A stretch of 64,000 nt of DNA from Lawsonibacter hominis (GTDB lineage: Bacteria; Bacillota; Clostridia; Oscillospirales; Oscillospiraceae). Within the stretch, counting starts at the first letter, position 1; each line of letters starts with the position of its first letter. Location: positions 1 through 64,000 of the forward strand of contig NZ_JACOPP010000002.1 of assembly GCF_014287895.1 (NCBI RefSeq), given 5' to 3'. Under the pieces are notes generated by a model. The model searched no databases, was not told the origin of the DNA, and saw only the letters and a list, made by a program, of their open reading frames with translations. Positions 52,062-60,214 of the stretch are shown piece by piece. Made by a program: the position numbers and the translations under genes.

Positions 52062-52792
52062 TGGAACAGATGCTGGCTTTGGTAACGGGCGGCGCCCGCA
52101 GTATTGGCCGGGCCTGCTGTGAAGCGCTGCTGAAGGATGGCTATCGCGTGGTTTTCTTCGATGTGGACGACGTCAGCGCGGCGGAGTTTCTTCGGGTGTT
52201 TGCGGGAGGGCGGCTGTACTACCGCCACTGCGACGTATCCAGCTTTACCGCGGTGGAGGAACATTGCCGCGCGGTGCGGGAACAGTTCGGGACGGTGACG
52301 GTTCTGGTCAATAACGCGGGCATTCAGACCCACTGCCGCTTTGACGCACTGACGGAGGAACTCTGGGACGAGACGCTGGCGATTAATTTGAAGAGCGCGT
52401 TTTGTACCTGCAAATGTCTGGTGCCCGGCATGGTGGCACAGGGATACGGCAGGATCGTCAATATCGCCAGTATGAGCGCCCGGCGTGGCTCACGCAGGCA
52501 TGTACACTACTGTGCTTCCAAGGCGGGGCTGCTTGGATTTACCCGGGCGCTGTCGCAGGAGATCGCAGAAAACGGCGTGACGGTGAATGCGGTCTGTCCC
52601 GGGATCGTGGAAAGCGATATGATCCGGGAGACGCTGCAGGAAAAGCGGGAGATCTGGCTCAAGGAAATGCACGTCAAGCGTCTGGGCACGCCGGCCGACA
52701 TTGCGCGTGCGGTAAGCTTTCTGGCCGACCGGGCGTCCGGATGGATCACAGGCCAGGCGTTTGAGATCAACGGAGGCATCCTGACGCCATAA
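52058..52792 (+). CDS. Short-chain dehydrogenase/reductase (SDR)
   Basis: This protein of 244 residues has an NAD(P) Rossmann loop TGGARSIG; an acidic residue at the end of strand 2 (FFDVDD), which favours NAD(H); NNAG; catalytic Ser in NIASMSARRG; YxxxK in HYCASKAGLLG; and a C-terminal GWITGQAFEINGGI. All catalytic residues are present. It is FabG-like in sequence, but the operon context points to oxidation or reduction of a sugar or polyol. Last gene of the second transcription unit; the regulator gene follows after 139 bp. Confidence 0.92.
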   Translation: MMEQMLALVTGGARSIGRACCEALLKDGYRVVFFDVDDVSAAEFLRVFAGGRLYYRHCDVSSFTAVEEHCRAVREQFGTVTVLVNNAGIQTHCRFDALTEELWDETLAINLKSAFCTCKCLVPGMVAQGYGRIVNIASMSARRGSRRHVHYCASKAGLLGFTRALSQEIAENGVTVNAVCPGIVESDMIRETLQEKREIWLKEMHVKRLGTPADIARAVSFLADRASGWITGQAFEINGGILTP

Positions 52793-52931
52793 GTACGAAC
52801 ATATGTAAGGGATAATTTTAGGTTGATATTTTTCTCCAAATATTATAAAATAACAATAGACTGTTACTGTACCCATCGTGGTTCGTCTGTAGATGGGCAG
52901 TGCCATTGCTCTTTTGGGAAGGCGGTGCCTG

Positions 52932-53657
52932 ATGGCGACATTAGAAAAAAACTCTCCGATCCCGCTGTATTATCAGCTCTATACCATCCTCCTCAACCGG
53001 ATCAAGATGGGAGAATTGCAGCCGGGCGACATGCTGCCGACCGAGGTGTCGCTGGTAGAGGAGTATAATGTGAGCCGGGCCACTGTGCGCCAGGCGATTT
53101 TGGATCTTGCCCGGAACGGCTATGTGGTGCGTGAAAAATCCAAGGGGACCTTTGTCAAGGATTTCAGCAACACGGTGGGCTACAAGGACCGTGTAAAAGG
53201 GTTTACGGCGATCTCCAGCCAAGGCGGAACGATCCCGCTGACATCCAAGGTTCTGGAAAAAGCTGTGGTGATCCCTCCAAAGCCGGTGCGGGAAGCACTT
53301 CAGCTGAAGGAGGGGGAGCGGGCCTTTTATCTGCGGCGTATCCGCTATATCCGGGACGAAGCCAACACGTTTGTGGAGGACTGGCTGCCCTACAAAATTT
53401 GCGAGGGGATCGAACAGGAGCACTTTACCAATGCCTCCATGTATCAGATACTGGAGGAAAGGTACGGCATCATACCGCATCATGCCGTGCGGACGTTTGA
53501 ATGCAGCTGTGCGGACACGGAAGAGCAGATCCGGGAGCTGGAGATTCGAAAGCATACCGCTCTGCTGCGCTGTGAAAGCAAAGTTTATGATGCCAGCGAT
53601 GCCCCGATCGAGTATTATGTCGCCCTGATCAACGGAAAATACACAGTACAGGAATAG
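52932..53657 (+). CDS. GntR-family regulator, HutC subfamily (UTRA domain)
   Basis: ATG 52932 chosen (GGAAGG upstream); an earlier in-frame ATG at 52893 is possible. 241 residues: winged helix PLYYQLYTILLNRIKMGELQPGDMLPTEVSLVEEYNVSRATVRQAI and UTRA effector domain from about residue 85 (PPKPVREALQLKEGERAFYLRRIR, FVEDWLPY). UTRA domains bind phosphosugars, so a kinase product is the probable inducer. HutC proteins bind GT-N-TA-N-AC-like palindromes, matching TGTACGTACA in the operon promoters. A weaker TAC-N8-GTA dyad (52794-52807) precedes its own gene, possibly for autoregulation. Confidence 0.9.
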   Translation: MATLEKNSPIPLYYQLYTILLNRIKMGELQPGDMLPTEVSLVEEYNVSRATVRQAILDLARNGYVVREKSKGTFVKDFSNTVGYKDRVKGFTAISSQGGTIPLTSKVLEKAVVIPPKPVREALQLKEGERAFYLRRIRYIRDEANTFVEDWLPYKICEGIEQEHFTNASMYQILEERYGIIPHHAVRTFECSCADTEEQIRELEIRKHTALLRCESKVYDASDAPIEYYVALINGKYTVQE

Positions 53658-53674
53658 CGTCCCCCCGGTCGATG

Positions 53675-53717
53675 CAGAAAGAGGCTTTATCCCTTTGTGG
53701 GATAAAGCCTCTTTCTG
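53675..53717. terminator. Bidirectional terminator between gntR and buk
   Basis: CAGAAAGAGGCTTTATCCC (53675-53693) pairs with GGGATAAAGCCTCTTTCTG (53699-53717) between convergent genes; the A- and T-rich arms supply U-runs in both directions. Confidence 0.88.
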
Positions 53718-53730
53718 GCGGAAGGGAGAT

Positions 53731-54804
53731 TCAATTCTCGCACTTATGGAAGCGCTTGGCGGTTTCTTCGCCGCGGAGGACCCGCAGGCCGCCCAGGGCC
53801 AGGGACTGCATCTCGTCCTCGCCGGGGTAGACGACCACGGGCGCGAGGAAGGAAACGTGCTCAGTGATGTAATCGGTGACATACTTGGAGTAGGCGATGC
53901 CGCCGGTGAGCAGGATGGCGTCCACCTTGCCGCACACGCCGGGGGCGATCTTGCCGATGTTTTTGCAGACGTTCAGCGCCATGGCGTCGTAGACCAGCCT
54001 GGCATGCTCGTCGCCACCGGCGATCATCTCCTCCGCCTTGCGGCTGTCGGTCGTGCCCAGGTGGGCCATCAGGCCGCCGCGGCTCTTGACCTGCTTCATC
54101 ATGCTCTTATAGTCATACGCGCCCGTAAAACACAGCTTGATCACGTCGAACATGGGCAGCCCCCCGGCACGCTCCGGGGAGAAGGGCCCCTCTTCGTCGT
54201 TGATAAAATCCTCGATCCTGCCGTTGTGATGGAGATTGACGGAGATGCCGCCGCCCAAATGGGCCACGATGACGGTGACGTCCGCATAGGCCTTTCCGTT
54301 CTCCCGGGCGTAGCGCAGGGCCGCGGCGCGGGTGTTCAGGTTGTGGCCCATGCCCTTTCGGCGCATGCCGGGCAGGCCGGTGATCTTGTTGATGGGCAGC
54401 AGTTCATCCACAGTGATCCCGTCATAGATGAAGGCGGGTATGCCGTACTGCTTGCTCAGGGCGCGGGCGATCATGGCGCCTACGTTGGAGGCATGCTCGT
54501 TTTGGGGCTTGTTTTTGAGCTGCCATACCATGTCGTCGTTGACCTCGTAGGCGCCCGCCTCGATGGGGGGGAGCAGGCCGCCCCGGGAGACGATGCCGGT
54601 GAGGGACTCCAGGGCCACGCCGTGCTTTTTCAGCGTCGCGATGACCAGGTCCCGGCGGAACTCATACTGGTCGGCCACACAGTCGAAGGCAGCGAGCTCC
54701 TCGGGCGTATGAGTGATGGATTCGGTAAAGAGGGGCGTTTCGTCCTCGAACACCGCGATCTTGGTGGAGGTGGAGCCGGGATTCAGGATCAGCAGTTTTT
54801 CCAT
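53731..54804 (-). CDS. buk: Butyrate kinase
   Basis: This protein of 357 residues is of the ASKHA acetokinase family: ILNPGSTSTKIAVFEDE (phosphate loop), GGLLPPIEAGAYEVNDDM, RRKGMGHNLNTRAAALRYAR, VTVIVAHLGGGISVNLHHNG and LTGGIAYSKYVTDYITEHVS. The length and the SRGG motif match Buk rather than AckA. It converts butyryl-phosphate (or isobutyryl/isovaleryl-phosphate) plus ADP to the acid plus ATP in the cytoplasm. 13 bp downstream of ptb, in one operon under the ATCTTGCAAGAT operator. Confidence 0.95.
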   Translation of the reverse strand: MEKLLILNPGSTSTKIAVFEDETPLFTESITHTPEELAAFDCVADQYEFRRDLVIATLKKHGVALESLTGIVSRGGLLPPIEAGAYEVNDDMVWQLKNKPQNEHASNVGAMIARALSKQYGIPAFIYDGITVDELLPINKITGLPGMRRKGMGHNLNTRAAALRYARENGKAYADVTVIVAHLGGGISVNLHHNGRIEDFINDEEGPFSPERAGGLPMFDVIKLCFTGAYDYKSMMKQVKSRGGLMAHLGTTDSRKAEEMIAGGDEHARLVYDAMALNVCKNIGKIAPGVCGKVDAILLTGGIAYSKYVTDYITEHVSFLAPVVVYPGEDEMQSLALGGLRVLRGEETAKRFHKCEN

Positions 54805-54817
54805 AGTTGCTTCCTCC

Positions 54818-55723
54818 TCAGCGGGCCGCGGCGGCAGAGATGACGATGGACAGGTATTTCTCCTGAGCGGAGGAGCCGCGGCTGGTCATGACGATGGGGC
54901 ATTTGGCGCCCACGATGAATCCGGCCATCTTGGCGCCGCAGGTGACGGTGAGCATCTTGCCCATGATATTGCCGGCGTGGATGTTGGGGGCCAGCAGCAC
55001 GTCGCAGTCGCCGGCACAGGGACTCTGATAGCCCTTGAAGTCGGCGATCTCCTTCGACATGGCGCAGTCATAGGAGATGGGGCCCTCCACAATGCAGCCG
55101 CTGATCTCACCGCGCTGATTCATCTGCTTGAGCGCATCGCCGTCCACCGTCTCCGGCATCTTGGGGTTGAGCTTTTCCACACAGGCCAGCACGCCCACCT
55201 TGGGCATGTCGTAGCCCATGGTCCGCAGAGCGCCTACGGTGTTCTCGATGATGCATTTTTTCTGCTCCAGCGAGGGATAGGTGACCATACCGCCGTCTAC
55301 CGGAACGATCAGCTTGTGATAGCCGCTGCACTCAAAGGCGGTAAAATGGCTCATAACGCCGCCCTTGCCCAGCCCCTCCTCCTTGTTGACCACGGCTTTG
55401 AGCAGCACCGAGGTGTCCAGCTTGCCCTTCATTAGAAAGTCGGCCTTGCCCTGGCGGACCAGACCTACGGCATAGCGGGCGGATTCCGCCGGATCGGGCA
55501 CGTCAAAGATATCCTCGTCGGCCACATGCTCGCCCAGGTGGGCGAGCGCACGGTCGATGGCCGCCTTGCTACCCACCAGAATGGGGTGGGCAATACCCTC
55601 CCTGCGGGCCATAAGGGCGGCTTCGACGGTATGTTCGTCCCCGGCGGCGGCCACCGCCATCCGGGCCATGGTGGGGTGTCCCTTCTGTTTTGCAATCAAC
55701 TCGTCGAACGTCTTAAAAACCAT
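54818..55723 (-). CDS. ptb: Phosphate butyryltransferase
   Basis: The start is ATG 55723 (GAAAGG upstream); the open frame extends 16 codons further through the operator region. 301 residues of the PTA/PTB family: RMAVAAAGDEHTVEAALMAR, FLMKGKLDTSVLLKAVVNKE, MSHFTAFEC, CIVEGPISYDCAMSKEIADF and VLLAPNIHAGNIMGKMLTVT. It transfers acyl from (iso)butyryl-CoA to phosphate, feeding buk. With the 2-oxoacid oxidoreductase at 57546-60143 it gives substrate-level ATP from branched-chain 2-oxoacids or from butyryl-CoA. Confidence 0.95.
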   Translation of the reverse strand: MVFKTFDELIAKQKGHPTMARMAVAAAGDEHTVEAALMARREGIAHPILVGSKAAIDRALAHLGEHVADEDIFDVPDPAESARYAVGLVRQGKADFLMKGKLDTSVLLKAVVNKEEGLGKGGVMSHFTAFECSGYHKLIVPVDGGMVTYPSLEQKKCIIENTVGALRTMGYDMPKVGVLACVEKLNPKMPETVDGDALKQMNQRGEISGCIVEGPISYDCAMSKEIADFKGYQSPCAGDCDVLLAPNIHAGNIMGKMLTVTCGAKMAGFIVGAKCPIVMTSRGSSAQEKYLSIVISAAAAR

Positions 55724-55762
55724 ATTGATCAGTCCTTTCAGATGATGCATCCGGCATCTTGT

Positions 55763-55774
55763 ATCTTGCAAGAT
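55763..55774. promoter_or_regulatory. ATCTTGCAAGAT operator upstream of ptb-buk
   Basis: This is a perfect 12-bp palindrome, with an extra ATCTTG half-site at 55756-55761, downstream of a likely minus-strand promoter (TTGCAA, 16 bp, TATGCT, near 55790-55815). Bound protein would block transcription of ptb-buk. The 381-bp gap 55724-56104 carries this site, the site at 55906 and no gene. Confidence 0.75.
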
Positions 55775-55905
55775 TTATTCTGCATTAAGCATATCACATT
55801 TCAGCAAAATTGCAAGTTCTTTTTCGGGAAATTACCGAGGAAATCACGGAGCGGGGAAGGGGGAAAGCTTGCATTTTCCGGAGGGTTCTGTTATGATAAA
55901 TTTAT

Positions 55906-55917
55906 ATATTGCAAGAT
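55906..55917. promoter_or_regulatory. ATATTGCAAGAT operator upstream of the GntR/FCD gene
   Basis: 11 of 12 bases match the palindrome at 55763, and it lies within an A/T-rich promoter-like stretch (TATGAT at 55892-55897, TATATT at 55905-55910). Suggests autoregulation of the GntR gene at 56105. Confidence 0.65.
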
Positions 55918-56104
55918 ATTACCCTCAACGGATCAGGCACGGCAGCTCCGAGAAAATTTGGGGAGAACAGCGCCCGGCAGGGCGGATGTGAGAAAGGCTC
56001 GGCCTTTGTCCACCGGGGCAACGCGGCCCGATGGGAAACCCGCCGCCAGACCGTGCCGTCTTTTATCCATCGAGGGCAGACCGTCCGGAAAAGGAGTCGA
56101 ATCC

Positions 56105-56755
56105 ATGGCAGCGATCAAGAAGCAATCCCTGGTGGATCAGATCTATCAGCGGTTGAGAGAGAATATCATCACGATGCAGCTCCCCTTGGGCAGCCACCTC
56201 AATGTCAACGAGCTGCAAAGCCAAATGGGCGTGAGCTGCACCCCCATCCGGGAGGCCATCAACCGCCTGCAGCAGGAGGGACTGGTGGTATATGAAAACA
56301 ATGTGGGCGCCCGGGTCCTTATGTTAGACGAGCACGATGTACGGGAGATCCAAGAGTTGGCCGCCACCCTTCAGGTCACGGCGGTCCGTTTGGCGCTCCG
56401 GCAGGGGGACCGGCAGCGGATGGCGCTGGAGATCCGGGAGCAGATCCGGCGCTATGAGCAGGCGTTAACGCCGCAGGAAGAAGTAGGAGCGGTCCACGAG
56501 CTGGTGGGCGTGTTCTACCACAACTGCGGCAACAAGCGTCTGGACAACAGCATGATCGCCATTCAGGGCCAGCAGCTGCTGCTGCGTTACCTTTACTGCT
56601 CCTGTGCGGGACACGGGAAGAACCAGGCCGACTTTGAACGGATCTATCAGGGTGTACTCAAGAATGATCCGGATGCCATCATCGCCGCCCTGCGGGAAAA
56701 CGCAGAGCGCGCCTTGCCCGGTATCCTGCGCTGTTTGAAAGAAAAGACCAGCTGA
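56105..56755 (+). CDS. GntR-family regulator, FCD subfamily
   Basis: ATG 56105 lies behind AAAAGGAG; 216 residues. Winged helix LVDQIYQRLRENIITMQLPLGSHLNVNELQSQMGVSCTPIREAINRLQQEGLV, then an all-helical FCD domain with metal-type residues (GAVHELVGVFYHNCGNKRLD). FCD regulators respond to organic acids. Divergent from ptb-buk with TTGCAAGAT operators on both sides; the same motif is found at the vor and ATPase promoters. It is therefore the likely regulator of this fermentative module, plausibly sensing a 2-oxoacid or acyl compound. Confidence 0.9.
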   Translation: MAAIKKQSLVDQIYQRLRENIITMQLPLGSHLNVNELQSQMGVSCTPIREAINRLQQEGLVVYENNVGARVLMLDEHDVREIQELAATLQVTAVRLALRQGDRQRMALEIREQIRRYEQALTPQEEVGAVHELVGVFYHNCGNKRLDNSMIAIQGQQLLLRYLYCSCAGHGKNQADFERIYQGVLKNDPDAIIAALRENAERALPGILRCLKEKTS

Positions 56756-56797
56756 GATACGTGAACAGGACCAGTAAAAACGGACAGTGACAGAAGG

Positions 56798-56832
56798 CCC
56801 CCTGATGTAGGGAAATAAACTACATCAGGGGG
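56798..56832 (+). promoter_or_regulatory. Leader hairpin of IS3-type relic 2
   Basis: CCCCCTGATGTAG (56798-56810) pairs with CTACATCAGGGGG (56820-56832), 9-nt loop, 7 bp before the orfA start. Compared with relic 1 (CCCCCTAATG/CATTAGGGGG) one base pair has changed on both sides, A-T to G-C, keeping the stem. Confidence 0.65.
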
Positions 56833-56839
56833 TCTTGTT

Positions 56840-57396
56840 ATGGGGAAACGGAATTACACACACGTTCAAGCGTTGCTGCCTGAAATCAAGGCTATGCCGG
56901 CAGAGGGAAAAACGCAGTGGGAAGTTGCAGGGTAACGGACATCTCTTATATCCACACCAAACAGGGGGTGCTGTATCGTTCCATGATTCGGGACCTCTGC
57001 GATAACGGCATTGCAGCCTGCAAGACCGGGAGGCGGCAGACTGTAAATCTGGTCCTGGACACCATTCGTCCGGCGATGAAGAAAGAGAAAAAGAGGGTCG
57101 CTGCGGGACTCTGCCTCCACAGCGGCCAGGGATTTCAGTACGCCCCACAAGCATACTTCAATCTGACTCAAGCATACGGCATTACGCTTTCCATGTCAAG
57201 GAAAGGCAACCCATATGATAATGCCATGGCGGAAAATCTCTTCTCCCTTCTTAAAACAGAGTGCATTTACCGCCGCAAACCGGCGGCTTTCTCTGAAGCC
57301 AACGAGAGGATTGACCGCTATATCCACTTTTACAACCATGAGCACATTCAGCTAAAGACTGGAGAGGCGCCGCTTGCGCGTCGCCTCTCCACATAA
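56840..57396 (+). pseudogene. IS3-type transposase, orfA start joined to orfB C-terminal half
   Basis: ATG 56840 opens GKRNYTHVQALLPEIKAMPA (homologous to relic 1 orfA) and stops after about 31 codons at 56935. In another frame TDISYIHTKQGVLYRSMIRD, a defective HSGQGFQYA block, YGITLSMSRKGNPYDNAMAE and HFYNHEHIQLKTGEAP follow to 57396: the rve integrase core with the DDE Asp and Glu neighbourhoods. The middle (end of orfA, start of orfB) is deleted. Dead gene. Confidence 0.82.
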
Positions 57397-57495
57397 AACT
57401 CAATAGTTCCTGCCAGGGCCCCTTTTTGTACGGTCCGCACAACCTGGGGCAGTTCAATCCTCCAAAGCGGCTTTTCCGCTTGATCGAAAAGCTCT

Positions 57496-57528
57496 TGTGC
57501 CCCCTCTGCCGTGGACAGAGGGGGCACA
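57496..57528. terminator. Terminator of the 2-oxoacid oxidoreductase operon
   Basis: TGTGCCCCCTCTG (57496-57508) pairs with CAGAGGGGGCACA (57516-57528), 7-nt loop, 17 bp after the minus-strand stop at 57546; minus-strand readout continues AGAGCTTTT. Confidence 0.75.
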
Positions 57529-57545
57529 TTCATGATTCAGCCGGA

Positions 57546-58091
57546 TTACCGCTGTCCCCGTCCGAGCTCCAGGCCCTTTTCAAAGGCCTGTTTGTTGAGG
57601 GGCAGCAGCTTGGGCTTGGAGGCGAGTTTGTGCTCGATGGTCTCCCACACGATAGCGGGATCGATGACCTCGGTATAACCTACGTATACGCCCAGCATGA
57701 TGACGTTGAGCACCTTGGCGTTGCCCATCTCCAGGGCCAGTTCCGTGACCGGGGCCTTGACCAGCTTCACGTCGCTGCGGCCGATGTCGTCGGAGACGAT
57801 GGAGCTGTTGATGAACAGATTGCCGCCCTGCTTCAGCGTGGGCAGAAACTTAGCCAGCGAAGGCCCGTTCATGACGATCAGGTCGTCCATCACGTCGCCC
57901 AAAGGAGCGCCGATGGCCTCGTCGGAGATGACGACGAAGCAGTTGGCGGTGCCGCCGCGCTGCTCGGCGCCGTAGGAGGGGAAGAAGGTCACATTCTTAT
58001 CGGTGGAATTGCAGGTGGCGTCCGCCAGAAATTTGCCCAGGGTCATGACGCCCTGGCCGCCGAAGCCGGCTACACACAGATTGGTTTCCAT
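57546..58091 (-). CDS. 2-oxoacid:ferredoxin oxidoreductase, gamma subunit (VorC/KorC type)
   Basis: This protein of 181 residues begins LCVAGFGGQGVMTLGKFLAD, the GxGGQGV signature of the POR gamma domain, with FPSYGAEQRGGTANCFVVIS and a helical C-terminus. It is the catalytic-complex subunit that with VorA and VorB and the ferredoxin oxidises 2-oxoacids to acyl-CoA plus CO2. Last gene of the D-A-B-C operon, 12 bp after beta; terminator at 57496-57528. Confidence 0.93.
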   Translation of the reverse strand: METNLCVAGFGGQGVMTLGKFLADATCNSTDKNVTFFPSYGAEQRGGTANCFVVISDEAIGAPLGDVMDDLIVMNGPSLAKFLPTLKQGGNLFINSSIVSDDIGRSDVKLVKAPVTELALEMGNAKVLNVIMLGVYVGYTEVIDPAIVWETIEHKLASKPKLLPLNKQAFEKGLELGRGQR

Positions 58092-58103
58092 TTCCGCTCC
58101 TCC

Positions 58104-58841
58104 TTACCGGTCCCGAATCACGCCAAGCGGGAACTCGGGCAGCATTTTTTCCTCAATGAAGTCCAGCGCCTTCAGCGCGTCCACACCCCAGTTGGTCGGG
58201 CAGCTGGTGACGATCTCTACCATGGAGAAGCCCTTGCCGTCCAGCTGGTTCTGGAAGGCCTTGCGAATGGCCTGCTTGGTCTTGTTCACGTTGGCGGGGG
58301 TATTGCAGCTGGTGCGCACCAGATAAGCGGGCGCGGTGAGCTGGTTGAGGATCTCGCACATATGCATGGGGTAGCCGTGCTCCTTGGGATCGCGGCCGCG
58401 GGGCGCGGTGGAGGCCTTCATACCGACCAGCGTGGTGGGGGCCATCTGGCCGCCGGTCATGCCGTAGATGCCGTTGTTGATGAAGATCACGGTGATGTTT
58501 TCACCCCGGTTTGCGGCGGAGATGGATTCCGCCAGGCCGATGGAGGCAAAATCGCCGTCTCCCTGATAAGTAAAGACCAGACTGTCGGGATTGGTACGCT
58601 TCATGCCGGTGGCCACGGCACAGGCACGGCCGTGGGGGGCGGTGGTGTTGTCGTAGGCGATGTAATCCATATGCAGCCCGCAGCAGCCGATGCCCAGCAC
58701 GCAGGCGGCCTTGTCGACCAGCTTCATTTCGTCCAGGACCTCGCCGATCAGCTTGATGACGGTGGAATGCATGCAGCCGGGGCAGAAGCCGGAGACCTTG
58801 TCCTCCTGGATGGTGGTCGTTCTTCCATAGATCTTTTCCAT
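58104..58841 (-). CDS. 2-oxoacid:ferredoxin oxidoreductase, beta subunit (TPP-binding, VorB/KorB type)
   Basis: This protein of 245 residues contains FCPGCMHSTVIKLIGEVLDE (CxGC, cluster-proximal region), GIGCCG, HGRACAVATGMKR and the thiamine diphosphate motif YQGDGDFASIGLAESISAAN...NNGIYGMTGGQ. Binds TPP-Mg and transfers electrons to ferredoxin. It begins 1 bp after alpha ends. The short beta length and D-A-B-C order match 2-oxoisovalerate (VOR) and 2-oxoglutarate (KOR) enzymes rather than pyruvate oxidoreductases. Confidence 0.93.
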   Translation of the reverse strand: MEKIYGRTTTIQEDKVSGFCPGCMHSTVIKLIGEVLDEMKLVDKAACVLGIGCCGLHMDYIAYDNTTAPHGRACAVATGMKRTNPDSLVFTYQGDGDFASIGLAESISAANRGENITVIFINNGIYGMTGGQMAPTTLVGMKASTAPRGRDPKEHGYPMHMCEILNQLTAPAYLVRTSCNTPANVNKTKQAIRKAFQNQLDGKGFSMVEIVTSCPTNWGVDALKALDFIEEKMLPEFPLGVIRDR

Positions 58842-58842
58842 C

Positions 58843-59925
58843 TTATTTCCCCTCCATGATCTTCTTGGCCGCGTCGAGGACCTTGTCGCGGCTCATAATA
58901 TTGCCGCCGGAGCACAGGCACGTCTCGATGGGGCAGCGGTCTTTCACGCCTGCGGCCACGTCGGTGACGAACTGGGCGGGGATGGACATCTCCACATCCA
59001 GCACTGCCTTGACGCGGCTGTAGTCGATGTGGTCATAGGCCTTGTAGGGGAAGGGATGCAGTGTGATGGGGCGGATCAGGCCGGCCTTGATGCCCTGCGC
59101 GCGCAGAAGATCCACGGAAGACTTGCAGATGCGTGCGGAAATGCCGTAGGCGGTCATGACCAGCTCCGCGTCCTCCAGCCGGTATTCCTCTACCTGTACC
59201 TCCTTCTCCCAGGAGGCATACAGGGCGGCGGCGTCCTCGTTGGCTTCCTGCATCCGTACCGTGGACCACTGGCCCGGCTGGATCCAGGAGCGATGGGCGT
59301 AGTCCAGCGCGTGGCCCACGCAGGCCCAGGACTGCTTGGACGCCTTGATGGCGGCGACCTCCTCGTCGCTCTTCATCTCGGGCAGCACCACCGGCTCCAT
59401 CATGGTGCCGATGACGCCGTCGGCCAGGATCAGCACCGGGTTGCGGTCCCGGTCGGCGTAATCAAAGGCCTTGTAGGTCATATCAACGGCCTCCTGCACG
59501 GTGGCGGGGGCGAAGACCATCATCTCGAAGCCGCCGTTGCCGCTGGCCTTAGTGGCCTGGTAATAGTCCATCTGGGCGGGCTGGATGGAGCCCACGCCGG
59601 GACCGCCCCGGGAGATGTTGGCGTACACCATGGGGATGCGGGCAGAAGCGCAGTAGGAGATGCCCTCGCTCTTCAGGGCGATGCCGGGGCTGGAGGAGGA
59701 GGTCATGGACCGGGTGCCAGCAGAGGCGGCGCCGTAGACCATGTTTACGGAAGCGACCTCAGACTCGCCCTGGACGAAGGTGCCGCCCACCTCGGGCAGA
59801 CGGCGGGAAAAATATTCGGGAATCTCGTTCTGCGGGGTGATGGGGTATCCGGCAAAGAACCGGCAGCCGGCCCGCACGGCCGCTTCCGCGATGGCCTCGC
59901 AGCCCTTCATAAATACTCTTGCCAT
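58843..59925 (-). CDS. 2-oxoacid:ferredoxin oxidoreductase, alpha subunit (VorA/KorA type)
   Basis: Start ATG 59925 (GAGGGCACTGAA upstream); 360 residues. POR_N pyrimidine-binding domain: GCEAIAEAAVRAGCRFFAGYPITPQNEI, ESEVASVNMVYGAASAGTRSMTSSSSPGIALKSE; C-terminal transketolase-like domain from about residue 240 (VMTAYGISARICKSSVDLLR). The YPITP motif positions CoA and TPP. The substrate range is undecided between branched-chain 2-oxoacids and 2-oxoglutarate; the neighbouring ptb-buk and shared operator favour branched-chain acids. Confidence 0.93.
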   Translation of the reverse strand: MARVFMKGCEAIAEAAVRAGCRFFAGYPITPQNEIPEYFSRRLPEVGGTFVQGESEVASVNMVYGAASAGTRSMTSSSSPGIALKSEGISYCASARIPMVYANISRGGPGVGSIQPAQMDYYQATKASGNGGFEMMVFAPATVQEAVDMTYKAFDYADRDRNPVLILADGVIGTMMEPVVLPEMKSDEEVAAIKASKQSWACVGHALDYAHRSWIQPGQWSTVRMQEANEDAAALYASWEKEVQVEEYRLEDAELVMTAYGISARICKSSVDLLRAQGIKAGLIRPITLHPFPYKAYDHIDYSRVKAVLDVEMSIPAQFVTDVAAGVKDRCPIETCLCSGGNIMSRDKVLDAAKKIMEGK

Positions 59926-59939
59926 TTCAGTGCCCTCCC

Positions 59940-60143
59940 TTATTTGTAGATTTCGATGGCCCCGTCGGGACACATGCGGCCGCAGATGCAGCAGCCGATG
60001 CAGTCGTCCGGGTTCACAGGTACGACGTATTCGTACCCTTTGGAGTTGACCTTGTCGCCGATGGCCAACACATGCTTGGGACAGAACTTGATGCAATAGC
60101 CGCAGCTTTTGCAGCGCTCCGCCACGATTTGGACCTTTGCCAT
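59940..60143 (-). CDS. 2-oxoacid:ferredoxin oxidoreductase, delta subunit (8Fe ferredoxin, VorD/KorD type)
   Basis: ATG 60143 follows AAGGAGATG; 67 residues. Two [4Fe-4S] binding motifs: CKSCGYCIKFCP and CIGCCICGRMCP. It carries electrons from the TPP subunit to external ferredoxin. First gene of the operon, 14 bp before alpha, directly behind the promoter at 60167-60172 and the TTGCAAGAT-type operator. Confidence 0.95.
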   Translation of the reverse strand: MAKVQIVAERCKSCGYCIKFCPKHVLAIGDKVNSKGYEYVVPVNPDDCIGCCICGRMCPDGAIEIYK

Positions 60144-60166
60144 AATGACATCTCCTTCTACCTTCA

Positions 60167-60191
60167 ATTATAATCTTGCATCTTGCAAATA
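60167..60191 (-). promoter_or_regulatory. Promoter and ATCTTGCAAATA operator of the vor operon
   Basis: On the minus strand TATAAT (60172-60167) lies 24-29 bp before the ATG. ATCTTGCAAATA at 60180-60191 (10 of 12 match to the ptb palindrome) and an overlapping ATCTTGCA half-site at 60173-60180 sit between -10 and -35, a repressor position. Confidence 0.7.
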
Positions 60192-60214
60192 TTGAACAAA
60201 AAAATTTTTGGAAC

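Larger units (their letters stand above)
56769..57456 (+). mobile_element. IS3-type element relic 2
   Basis: The left end GGACCAGTAAAAACGGACA and right end (TTTTTGTACGGTCCGCACAA, GGGGCAGTTCA) match those of the relic at 30332-30991 in the opposite orientation. This copy has lost the end of orfA and the N-terminal part of orfB, whereas relic 1 has lost the orfB catalytic part. Neither is autonomous. Confidence 0.75.

Noticed and set aside
52794..52807. A third AATGTA-N2-TACATT operator before the GntR gene
   Set aside because: Only a TAC-N8-GTA dyad with wrong spacing; too weak to list as an operator, mentioned only as a possibility.
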